Shown here: positions 25,676 through 33,723 of the stretch, in pieces | Layout: each line of letters starts with the position of its first letter | Position numbering within the stretch: position 1 is the first letter of the stretch | Assembly: GCA_963840545.1 (NCBI GenBank) | Contig: CAWIZE010000002.1 | Span: forward strand, 1,550,001-1,614,000 | DNA from: JAKAWQ01 sp963840545 | GTDB lineage: Bacteria > Pseudomonadota > Alphaproteobacteria > Acetobacterales > Acetobacteraceae | Length of the DNA: 64,000 bases | Direction of reading: 5' to 3' | The notes under the pieces: model-generated | The model's input: the letters and a program-made list of their open reading frames with translations, nothing else | Database searches by the model: none | Told to the model about the DNA's origin: nothing | Made by a program: the position numbers and the translations under genes

Positions 25676-27330
25676 TCAAGCGGCCCGCCCCGCCGCGTGG
25701 CGCGCGGCGAGGTAGGCGAAGGTGAGGGCGGGGCCGAGCGTGATGCCGGGCGCCGGATAGGCCCCGTTCATGATCGAATTCATATCGTTGCCGCAGGCAT
25801 AAAGCCCTGCGAGCTGGGTTCCGTCGCCGCGAAGCACGCGGCCGTCCGCGTCGGTGACGAGCCCCGCCGCCGTGCCGAGATCGGCGGGAAACACGGCGAG
25901 GGCATAGAACGGCGCGCGCTCGATCGGCGCGACACAGGGGTTGGGGCGGTTCTCGGCGTCGCCGAGATGGCGCTGGTAGCTGTCCCCGCCGCGGCCGAAC
26001 TGCTCGTCGCGACCTTCGCGGGCACCCTGATTATACGCCGCGAGGGTGGCGGCGAACCGCTCGGGATCGATGCCGAGCGCGGCGGCCAGCGCGCGCGGCG
26101 TCGGTGCCGCGCGGAGATAGCAGCCCGTGATCTCCGCGCCGAGCGCGAGCGTGAATGGCCGGATGCGGCCGAGCCCGTATTTCCAGAGGAACCGGCGGTC
26201 GCAGACGAGATAGGCGGGCTCGGTCGCGGAATTGCCGTTGCGCAGCATGGCGAGCACGAACTCGTGGTACGAGAGCGCCTCGTTGACGAAGCGCTTGCCG
26301 TTCCGATCGACGGCGATCAGGCCCGGCTTGGCACGATCGGTCACGGTGTGGGGAAACACGCCTTCGCTGCCGTCGGCGCGGCGGAAGCGCGAGACCGGGA
26401 CCCAGAAGGCGGCGCTCGCGTTCGCCGCCCCGATATGCCCGCCTGCCTGCAGCCCGAGCCGGACGCCGTCGCCCGTGTTCCCGGGCGCGGCGGCGGAGAG
26501 CGCGCCGGCGGCCGGCGGCAGATGCAGCGCACGCAAGGCGGGGTCGTGGGAGAAGCCCCCGGCCGCGAGAATCACCGCCTTACGCGCCCGCGCCTCGCGC
26601 CGCCCGCCGCGCCGCCGAGCAGCGTTTCGACCGTCGTCTCCCGAGCCAGCCGGATGCCGCCGGCGCGGATGGCGAGCAGCAGCCGCCCCGCCAGCGCGTT
26701 GCCGAGATAGAGCGTGGTCCCGCGCGGATGGGAGAGGCGCTGCCGGGCGTGGCGGGCGAGCAGCTGCGCGGCACGCCACGTGGACCGCGCGGAGCGTCCG
26801 AGCTTCCGGAAATGCGCGATGTCCTGGCGGCTGATCATCATGCCGCCGAACAGAGTGAATTCGGGCAAAGGCGGGCGCAGAATGGAAAAATCCGCGCCGA
26901 GCGCGCGGGCATCGAACGGGCAGGGCTCCAGCACGCGGCCGCCCTCGGTCGCACCCGGCAAATCCGGATAATAGTCGGGGTAGGTCCGCACCGGCATGAA
27001 GCGCAGCTTCGTGTGCGCCTCGAGGTACCCGATCGCCTCGTTGCCGCGCGCGAGGAAGGCTTCCCGCAGGCTCAGGTTGAAGGCGCCCGGCACCGTGTTG
27101 CCAAGATAGAGCCGCGCGGCCGCGATGCTGTCGGACCGGCCCGCTTCCTTCATCTTGCGGTTTGCCGGCACCCACACCATCCCCCCGGACCAGGACGTCG
27201 TGCCGCCGATGAGCGCCGTCTTTTCGACGAGCAGCACCCTGAGCCCCTCGGCGGCCGCGACCGAGGCGGCCGTCATGCCCGCGGCGCCGGCGCCGATGAC
27301 GATCGCGTCCCAGGTCTCGCTCTCGCTCAT
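25676..27330 (-). pseudogene. FAD-dependent dehydrogenase (fumarate reductase / ketosteroid dehydrogenase-like), frameshifted
   Basis: The N-terminal part (ATG 27330) has the dinucleotide-binding motif AIVIGAGAAGMTAA and GGTTSWSGGMVW. The C-terminal part, in another frame, starts near KAVILAAGGFSHD and ends with GLYACGNDMNSIMNGAYPAPG and TLGPALTFAYLAARHA. Together they make a normal ~550-residue flavoprotein of the FAD_binding_2 family. The frame changes around 26,580-26,620, where the DNA is extremely GC-rich, and is explained by one missing base. This is either a real inactivation or a sequence error. It is the distal gene of the operon. Confidence 0.8.
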
Positions 27331-27372
27331 CCCGCTTCGCCGCGACGAGAAACCGCGCCGCCCGGCGCCCCC

Positions 27373-27738
27373 TCACTCGTCCGTCGGCGGCGTGGTGATG
27401 ACGAGGAACACGAGATCGGATAGGCCGGTGTTGTAGATCGCGTGCTCGACGCCCGGCGGCAGATGGATGCAATCGTGCCGGCGCACGATCACCCGCTCGC
27501 CATCGAGCTCCATCAGCCCCTCGCCCTCGAGCACGTGGTAGATCTGCTCCTGAACCTTGTGCCGGTGCGGCTTCACATAGCCCATCGGCTGGTAGGAGGA
27601 GATGCGGTGGTCGAAGCGCCTGCTCGCCGCGGTCTTCGGCGTCACCAGCATCTTCGAATGCGCGTCATAATGCTCGGGCGGGGTTTCCCACAGCACCTCG
27701 GCGATATTGCGAATGCTGGCGCCATTGCGTTCGTACAT
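27373..27738 (-). CDS. Cupin-domain protein
   Basis: This 121-residue single-domain cupin has the metal-binding motif 1 as PHRHKVQEQIYHVLEGEG and motif 2 as LPPGVEHAIYN. Such small cupins act as isomerases, epimerases or dioxygenases of small acids, or as sensors. The substrate cannot be deduced. It sits between the epimerase and the FAD dehydrogenase in the same minus-strand operon. Confidence 0.8.
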   Translation of the reverse strand: MYERNGASIRNIAEVLWETPPEHYDAHSKMLVTPKTAASRRFDHRISSYQPMGYVKPHRHKVQEQIYHVLEGEGLMELDGERVIVRRHDCIHLPPGVEHAIYNTGLSDLVFLVITTPPTDE

Positions 27739-27753
27739 GCATTGTCCTCCCTG

Positions 27754-28722
27754 TCATGACGCGCGATCGCCGAGCGCTCTCCCTTCGGCAATGGTCTGCG
27801 CAAGCCCGGCCCGAATGTCGAAGCGCGGCGCGTAGCCGAGCACCGAGCGCGCCCGGCCGATATCCAACGCACCCTTGCGCGGACATGCGACGACCATTCC
27901 GCCGACGCTGCCATGCTGATAGGGACCCGGCCCGACGCTGATCCGCGCCCCGGGCACAAGCGCGCAGACGATCGCTGCGATCTCGTCGAGACGCGGCGCC
28001 GCCCCGCTCGCGAGATTGTAGGCGTCGAACGGATGCTCGGGCAAATCGAGCGCGCGCAAAAACCCGTCCACGACATCGTCGAGATAGGTGTGATCGACCG
28101 CGAATTCGCCGCCCGTCGGGAGATGAAACGCGCGGCCCTCGAGCGCCGCATCGACAAAGGTTCGCGGCACCCGGGCGCGCGGCAGGCCGGGGCCATAGAC
28201 CCACGAGGTGCGCATATGCACGGTCTCGACGCCGTATTGCGCCCGGTACCCCCGCGCCAGATGCTCCACCGCCAGCTTGGAGACGCCGTAGGGATTGGCC
28301 GGGTTCTGCGGATGGTCCTCGGCGATGCAGGGGGCAAGGAACGCGCCGTAGGTCTCCTCGCTGCTGACATGGACCATCCGGCGCACGCCATGGAGCCGCA
28401 TCGCATCGAGAATTGTGAGCGTCCCCTCGATATTGACCCTGAGCGCAGCCCGCGGCGCGCGGGTCGCATTCAGCACGCCGACCAAGGCGGCGCAATGGAT
28501 CACCGCCTCCGGCTTCTCGGCCGCGAAAAGCTCCGCCAGGTGAGGCCATTCCGTGATCTCGCCCGCGACCGCGCGCACCGCCCGGGACTCATCCGCCAGC
28601 CGCGCGAGCTTCCCCGAGATCGCGATATCGAGCCCCGTCACCCGATCGCCCCGCGCCGCCAGCGCGCGCGTCACCGCAAGCCCTATGAAGCCCGCCGCGC
28701 CGGTGACGAGCACATGCGCCAT
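27754..28722 (-). CDS. NAD-dependent epimerase/dehydratase, extended SDR family
   Basis: This 322-residue protein shows the NAD-binding GAAGFIG, the acidic residue after strand 2 (GLDIA), and the active-site YGVSK (Tyr-x3-Lys). SSEETYG and HMRTSWVYGPG are further features of nucleotide-sugar epimerases or lactone-type dehydrogenases. An ATG at 28722 starts shortly after the stop of the ThDP enzyme gene; the TTG at 28731 is a poorer choice. With the cupin and ThDP enzyme it suggests catabolism of a sugar acid or polyol, but the pathway is not identifiable. Confidence 0.85.
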   Translation of the reverse strand: MAHVLVTGAAGFIGLAVTRALAARGDRVTGLDIAISGKLARLADESRAVRAVAGEITEWPHLAELFAAEKPEAVIHCAALVGVLNATRAPRAALRVNIEGTLTILDAMRLHGVRRMVHVSSEETYGAFLAPCIAEDHPQNPANPYGVSKLAVEHLARGYRAQYGVETVHMRTSWVYGPGLPRARVPRTFVDAALEGRAFHLPTGGEFAVDHTYLDDVVDGFLRALDLPEHPFDAYNLASGAAPRLDEIAAIVCALVPGARISVGPGPYQHGSVGGMVVACPRKGALDIGRARSVLGYAPRFDIRAGLAQTIAEGRALGDRAS

Positions 28723-28727
28723 CGCGC

Positions 28728-30564
28728 TCAATCTCCCGTGCCGGAAACCTCAGCCCCAGCAATCTCACCCCCAGCAATCTCGGCCCCAGCAATCTCGGCG
28801 GCCGTGCGGCGGCGGCCGAAGGCCGGCTCCTTGTGCGGGATCGGCGGCAGCGCCCAGGTCCCCGTCGCCGGCGGCCGCACCTCGGCGTCCACATGCACGT
28901 CGAGCACCCAGGGCTTCCCCGAGGCCACAGCATGCTCGAGCGCCGGCGCGAGGTCGGCGATGCGCGTGATCGTCGCGCCATCGACGCCGTGCGCGCGCGC
29001 CAGCATCGCGAAATCCGGGTTATAGGGCTCGCGGTTCGGCCCGCGGCGGAACGCTGTCCCCAGCTCGCGCCCATCGAACAGCCCGTACTGGATGTCGCGG
29101 ATCGCCGCCCAGGCAAAATTGTTCCAGATCAGCCAGACGCAGGGAATGTCGGTACTCGACCGCCGTGCAGAGAACATGCGGCGTCATGGTGAAGCCGCCA
29201 TCGCCGCAGATCGCCACCGCGGCGCGCTCGGGCGCCGCCAGCTTGGCGCCGAGAATGCCGCTCACACCAAAACCCATCGCCGAGAATCCCCAGGCGTTGA
29301 GCATGGTCTGCGGCAGCCTGGCCTCCCAGAACTGCATGAACCAGTTGTGGTGCACGCCCGAATCGAGGCTGATGATCGCATCGTCCGGAAGCACTTTTCG
29401 TACTGCCGCGACCACCGGCTCGGGGCGGAGCGGCGTCGTGTCGATCGCGAAATTGGGCCGCGTGAATTTTTCCCACTCCTCGCGCCACCCCGCGATCATC
29501 GCAAGCCAGGCACCACGCTCCGGCCGCGCCGCCCGGTGCCCTTCGAGCTCGCCCAGCAACTGGCGGAGGAAGATGCGCGCATCCGCAACGATCCCGAGAT
29601 CGACCGCGTAGTTGCGCCCGATCTCGGTGACATCAACATCGACCTGCACCAGCGTGCAGGCGGGGAAATTCCACGAATACCCCTCGATCCAGGAGGATGC
29701 CGAGCGGTCGTCGAAGCGCGCGCCGATCGCCAGCACGAGATCCGCATGCCTTCCTGCCTGGTTCGCGGGGTAGGCGCCGTTCCGCCCGATGAACCCGAGC
29801 GAGAGCTTATGGCCCATCGGGATGCACCCCATCCCGTTCGGCGAGGCGATCACCGGAACCGCCATGCGCTCGGCGAGCGCCGTGAGCTCGTTTCCCGCCT
29901 CCGAGAGCGCCACGCCATGGCCGATGAAGAGCACCGGCCGCTCGGCCGCCATCAGCCGCCGAGCCACCGAAGCCACATCCTCCGGCGCCGCACCCGAGCG
30001 CCGCGCGCTGCGGGTGCGGCTCGATGCCTCCACCGCAACCTCCGCCTCCTCCTGGAAAAGGTTGAACGGGATATCCACCTGCACCGGCCCTGGCCGCCCG
30101 CCCAGCATGCAATCCATCGCCAGCCGCAGCGCCGGCGGCAGCATCTCGACCCGCGTCGGCTGGAAGCTCCGCTTCACCACGGGCCGGCAAACGGAGGGAA
30201 AATCCGCCTGCTGCTGGCGGTACAGCTCCTGGAACGGGCCGCGATTGAATTGCTGGGTCGGAACGTTCGCGGTCAGCGCCAGGAAAGCGGACGAATCCGC
30301 ATAGGCGTTGGCCAGCGCCATCACGAGGTTCGCCGAGCCCGGCCCGCAGGAGGTCAGCGTGGCGGCGGGCTGGTGCTTGACGCGGAAATAGGCGTCCGCC
30401 ATGTGGCCCGCGGTCTGCTCGTGGCGCGGCGAGATCATGCGGATCCGCTCGCGCACGCCATAGAGCGCATCGAGCATCCCGACATTGCCGTGCCCGCAGA
30501 TGCCGAAGACATGGTCGATCCGCTCGCGGATCAGGAATTCGGCGATCAGCTCCCCGCCCTTCAT
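28728..30564 (-). pseudogene. ThDP-dependent enzyme (acetolactate synthase-like), frameshifted
   Basis: The N-terminal part (ATG 30564) has the catalytic glutamate in SPRHEQTAGHMADAYFR, the central domain, and the ThDP motif start GDGGFTMTPHVLCTAVEY. The C-terminal part continues in another frame at DIPCVWLIWNNFAW, which completes the GDG...NN motif. One extra base near 29,147 explains the switch. Joined, the protein has about 610 residues. Relatives include acetolactate synthase, glyoxylate carboligase and benzoylformate decarboxylase. Its tail carries AEIAG repeats from 15-bp units. It is divergent from the IclR regulator and leads the operon. Confidence 0.82.
28754..28798. repeat. Three 15-bp tandem units at the 3' end of the ThDP enzyme gene
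   Basis: Units of CCCCAGCAATCTCGG type encode AEIAG/GEIAG in the tail of the enzyme, beyond the catalytic domains. Confidence 0.85.
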
Positions 30565-30602
30565 CGCACTTCCCCTACACCTGCCCTCCGGATCATTCGC
30601 CA

Positions 30603-30623
30603 TTGTCGCATCCAATGCAACCT
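30603..30623. promoter_or_regulatory. Candidate IclR operator
   Basis: In the 94-bp gap between the divergent ThDP enzyme and IclR genes lies TTGTCGCAT-cca-ATGCAACCT, an imperfect dyad (6 of 9 positions). Its size fits IclR-type sites and its place fits control of both promoters. No binding evidence is available. Confidence 0.35.
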
Positions 30624-30658
30624 TGTGGCATAAGATCACCCCGAAGGAGTGCGCGCCC

Positions 30659-31498
30659 ATGCCCAAAGCCCGGCCATCGGCCAGCGTCACCGATCTCCGT
30701 GCGCCCGAGGACGAGGCCCGGGAGCGCGGCGGCATCCAGTCGCTCGAGCGCGGCTTCGCCATCCTCGAGGAGATCGCCCGCAACCGCGACGGCATCGCCT
30801 TGGCCGATCTCAGCAAGCGGACCGGGCTGCACACCAGTACGGCATTCCACCTCGTGCAGACCATGGTCACGCTCGGCTATGTCCGCCAGGAGCGCGAAAC
30901 CCGGCGCTACCGCATCGGCCGCGCCCTTTTCGCCCTCGCCGCCGCCGCGCGCGACGAGCTCGAGCTGATCGGCGTCGCCACGCCCATCCTCGCCGAGCTC
31001 TCCGCCGCCACCGGCGAGACCGGCCATTTCGGCGTCTGGTCCGGCGGCGAAATCCTCGTCCTGGCGAAAACCCCGGCGGCCGGCGCCTTGCAGATGGCCG
31101 GCGGCCCGGGCATCCGCCGCCCCGCCCATTGCACCGGGCTTGGCAAGGCGCTGCTGGCCGCGCTCCCGCCCGCCGCGCTCGAGCGTTTTCTCGCCGCCGC
31201 CGAGCTGCCCCGCCGCGCGCCCAACACCATCACCGAGCCCGATCTCCTCCGCCGCCATCTCGCCGAGGTGCGCCGCGACGGCATCGCCTACGATGACGGC
31301 GAATTCGACCCCGAAGTCCGCTGCGTCGCCGCCGCCGTCCACGATTTCACCGGCGCGGCCGCCGGCGTCATCGGCATCTCCGGCCCGGTCTGGCGCCTCA
31401 CCCTGCAGGTCCTGCACGAGAAGGCCGGCCTCGTCCGCGCCGCGGCCGCGCGCCTCTCTGCCGCCCTCGGCGGGCGGGAAGAAGGCGCGGAGAGGTAA
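30659..31498 (+). CDS. IclR-family transcriptional regulator
   Basis: This 279-residue protein has an N-terminal winged helix (IQSLERGFAILEEIARNRDGIALADLSKRTGLHTSTAFHLVQTM) and the IclR effector domain (GHFGVWSGGEILVL, HCTGLGKALLA, YDDGEFDPEVRCVAAAVHDFTGAAAGVIGISGP). The ATG at 30659 has AAGGAG nine bases before it. It is divergent from the operon at 25.7-30.6 kb and is the likely local regulator, responding to a substrate or intermediate that is not known. Confidence 0.92.
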   Translation: MPKARPSASVTDLRAPEDEARERGGIQSLERGFAILEEIARNRDGIALADLSKRTGLHTSTAFHLVQTMVTLGYVRQERETRRYRIGRALFALAAAARDELELIGVATPILAELSAATGETGHFGVWSGGEILVLAKTPAAGALQMAGGPGIRRPAHCTGLGKALLAALPPAALERFLAAAELPRRAPNTITEPDLLRRHLAEVRRDGIAYDDGEFDPEVRCVAAAVHDFTGAAAGVIGISGPVWRLTLQVLHEKAGLVRAAAARLSAALGGREEGAER

Positions 31499-31567
31499 GG
31501 GAGGGAAGGGGAGGTCATATCGCTTGCGCCATCATGGCAACACCACCGCCATTATGGAAAGCCACCC

Positions 31568-32263
31568 CTACACCTTCTCCAGCCCATTCCTGGAATAAAC
31601 CTCCGCCGCCTCCTCGGCCACCAGCATCCCAATCAGCGCCTCCGCCTCCGCCCGCCGCTCGCTCCCCGCGAAAATCCCCGCGCTGAACAGCGAAACCCCC
31701 TCGATGCCCGGCGGCAAGGCGCCGACGATGTCGATCCCCGGCACCGCCATCAGCTCGCTCACCTGCTGCACCGCGATCTCCGCCTCGCCGCGCTGCACCA
31801 GCTCGCCCGTGAACCCGCTCGGGATGACGATCGCCTTCGCCCTCACCTCATCCGCGATCCCCAATCGTTTCAGCAGCCCGGCGAAATAGAGGCCGCTCGC
31901 GCCCGCGCCCGACAACGCCACGGACTTCGCCGCCCGCATGGTCGCCACGAACGCATCCACGCTCGAGATGTCCGGCCTCGGCGCCCCCGCCCGCACCGCG
32001 ATCCCGACCAGCGAGCGCGCCAGATCCGTCCGCCCCGGCCGCAAAACGCCTGCCCCCACGAGCGCATCGATCGCATCGGCAAGCAAAATCGCGACATCCG
32101 CCCGCTCGCCCCCGCGAATGCGCTCCATCAGAAGCGCGCTCGGCAGCAGCGCCACCTCGAGCAGCGTCGTCTCGAGCCCTGCCCCCGCGAACCGCGGCGC
32201 GACATCGCGCAGCACCCCGGCCAGCCCCAGCGTCGAAAAGACCCTCACCGTCCTGTCCGCCAT
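31568..32263 (-). CDS. ModA-like substrate-binding-fold protein without a signal peptide
   Basis: This 231-residue protein has the fold of molybdate/extracellular solute-binding proteins (VRVFSTLGLAGVLRDVAPRF, GERADVAILLADAIDAL, VALSGAGASGLYFAGLLKRLGI, EIAVQQVSELMAVPGIDIVGALPP). No export signal is visible before the first strand, and the sequence upstream does not provide one in frame. It may work in the cytoplasm as a ligand sensor or may have lost export. No transporter genes are adjacent; the SPFH gene lies 7 bp upstream on the same strand. Confidence 0.75.
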   Translation of the reverse strand: MADRTVRVFSTLGLAGVLRDVAPRFAGAGLETTLLEVALLPSALLMERIRGGERADVAILLADAIDALVGAGVLRPGRTDLARSLVGIAVRAGAPRPDISSVDAFVATMRAAKSVALSGAGASGLYFAGLLKRLGIADEVRAKAIVIPSGFTGELVQRGEAEIAVQQVSELMAVPGIDIVGALPPGIEGVSLFSAGIFAGSERRAEAEALIGMLVAEEAAEVYSRNGLEKV

Positions 32264-32270
32264 ATCCCCC

Positions 32271-33245
32271 TCATCCCGCGCTCGGCACGGACCCCGCCGC
32301 CGCCGCCCCCGGCATCTTCGACGTGCCCTTCACGATCGAAAGCGCGGTCCCGACCATCGCGCCGATATTGCCGAGATCGGCGGGGATGATCATCGTCGTG
32401 CTCTGCTTGGCGAGGTTGGCCCAGCGGTCGATGAAGTCCTTGGCGAGCTGCATCTGCAGCGCCTCGAGCCCGCCCTCCACCACCGCCGCCGCCGCAATCG
32501 CGCGGATCGCATCGGCGGTCGCGGCGGCGACCAGCGCGATCGCCCGCGCCTCGCCCTCGGCGCGCAAAATCTCCGCCTGCCGCCGCCCGTTGGCGATATT
32601 GATCTCCTGCTGCTGCTGGCCTTCCGAGGTGTTGATCTGCTGCTGGCGCTGGCCTTCGGAGCGCGCGATCTGCGCCCGCTTCTCGCGCTCGGCCGTGATC
32701 TGCAGCTCCATCGCGCGCAGGATCTCCATCGGCGGCGTGATGTCCTTGATCTCGTAGCGCAGCACCTTGATGCCCCAGTTCACCGCCGCCTCGTCCACCG
32801 CCGTCGCCACCGCCGCATTGAGCATCTGGCGCGACGACAGCGCCTGGTCGAGGTGCAGCTTGCCGATCTCCGAGCGCATCGAGGTCTGGGCGAGCTGCAT
32901 CGCCGCGACGAAGGGATTGCTCGATCCATACGCCGCCTTGATCGCATCGGTGATCTGCAAATAGAGAAAACCGTCCACCGTCAGCGTCGTGTTGTCGAGC
33001 GAGATGCAGACCTGCGCCGGCACCTCGGTCGGCACCTCGCGCAGATCGAACTGGAACGCGACCCGGTCGGCGAACGGCACGAGAAGGCTGAAGCCGGGCG
33101 GCAGCACGCGATGGAACTTTCCCAATCGCTCCACCACCCACGCGCGCTGCTGCGGCACGATGCACACGCCCGCCCGCAAAATCGCGAACGCCAGCAGCAC
33201 CAGCAGCACAATGACGATCAGATCGGTCAGATACATGGCCGGCAT
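32271..33245 (-). CDS. SPFH/band 7 membrane protein (paraslipin/QmcA type)
   Basis: This 324-residue protein has one N-terminal transmembrane segment (LIVIVLLVLLAFAILRAGVCIV) and an SPFH domain (GKFHRVLPPGFSLLVPFADRV, VPAQVCISLDNTTLTVDGFLYLQITD). A long charged coiled coil (AEREKRAQIARSEGQRQQQ onwards) precedes a small C-terminal hydrophobic region. It oligomerises at the inner membrane. Together with NfeD just upstream and an FtsH gene beyond it, the locus looks like a membrane-protein quality-control unit, as known for SPFH-NfeD and FtsH-HflKC partnerships. Confidence 0.9.
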   Translation of the reverse strand: MPAMYLTDLIVIVLLVLLAFAILRAGVCIVPQQRAWVVERLGKFHRVLPPGFSLLVPFADRVAFQFDLREVPTEVPAQVCISLDNTTLTVDGFLYLQITDAIKAAYGSSNPFVAAMQLAQTSMRSEIGKLHLDQALSSRQMLNAAVATAVDEAAVNWGIKVLRYEIKDITPPMEILRAMELQITAEREKRAQIARSEGQRQQQINTSEGQQQQEINIANGRRQAEILRAEGEARAIALVAAATADAIRAIAAAAVVEGGLEALQMQLAKDFIDRWANLAKQSTTMIIPADLGNIGAMVGTALSIVKGTSKMPGAAAAGSVPSAG

Positions 33246-33257
33246 GATTTTTTTCCT

Positions 33258-33671
33258 TCAGGTTCGCCCGGCGAGATGCAGCAGCTTGTCGGTCTTGCCG
33301 GTGATGATTGCGACCTGCCCGGGCCCAACCACCACCCCTTCATCCATCACCGCATCCCAGCGCGAGCCGCGGTACGAGACAACCAGCCGCCCGCTTTCTT
33401 CCGAGACGCTCACCACCGTGACGATCTGGCCGACATCCGGGTCAGGCAAAGTCCGGCCCCCCGCCGCCAGCCGCCGCCGCAACAGCACGACCGGATAGGC
33501 CAGCACCAGACACACCACCAGAAAGCCCACGGGAAGCCAGTCGGGCCTCACCCAGAACCCCCCGAGCGCCGTCAAGAACGCCGCGACCGCAACCCCCGCC
33601 AAATAGAACGTGCCGCTGCTCAGCTCCGAGAGCGCCGCGACCAGGCCGAGGACGAGGAACACCCACTGCAT
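33258..33671 (-). CDS. NfeD-like membrane protein
   Basis: This 137-residue protein has three closely packed transmembrane helices (from MQWVFLVLGLVAALSELSSGTFYLAGVAVAAFLTALGG) followed by an OB-fold domain (VGQIVTVVSVSEESGRLVVSYRGSRWDAV). This is the short NfeD class that partners SPFH proteins. The ATG at 33671 has AAAGGA eight bases upstream; a GTG two codons earlier is less likely. It is 12 bp upstream of the SPFH gene. Confidence 0.88.
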   Translation of the reverse strand: MQWVFLVLGLVAALSELSSGTFYLAGVAVAAFLTALGGFWVRPDWLPVGFLVVCLVLAYPVVLLRRRLAAGGRTLPDPDVGQIVTVVSVSEESGRLVVSYRGSRWDAVMDEGVVVGPGQVAIITGKTDKLLHLAGRT

Positions 33672-33723
33672 CGGCACGGTCCTTTCCGCTCGGAGGCGGC
33701 CGGGTATGCCGCCGGCAAGCCTC

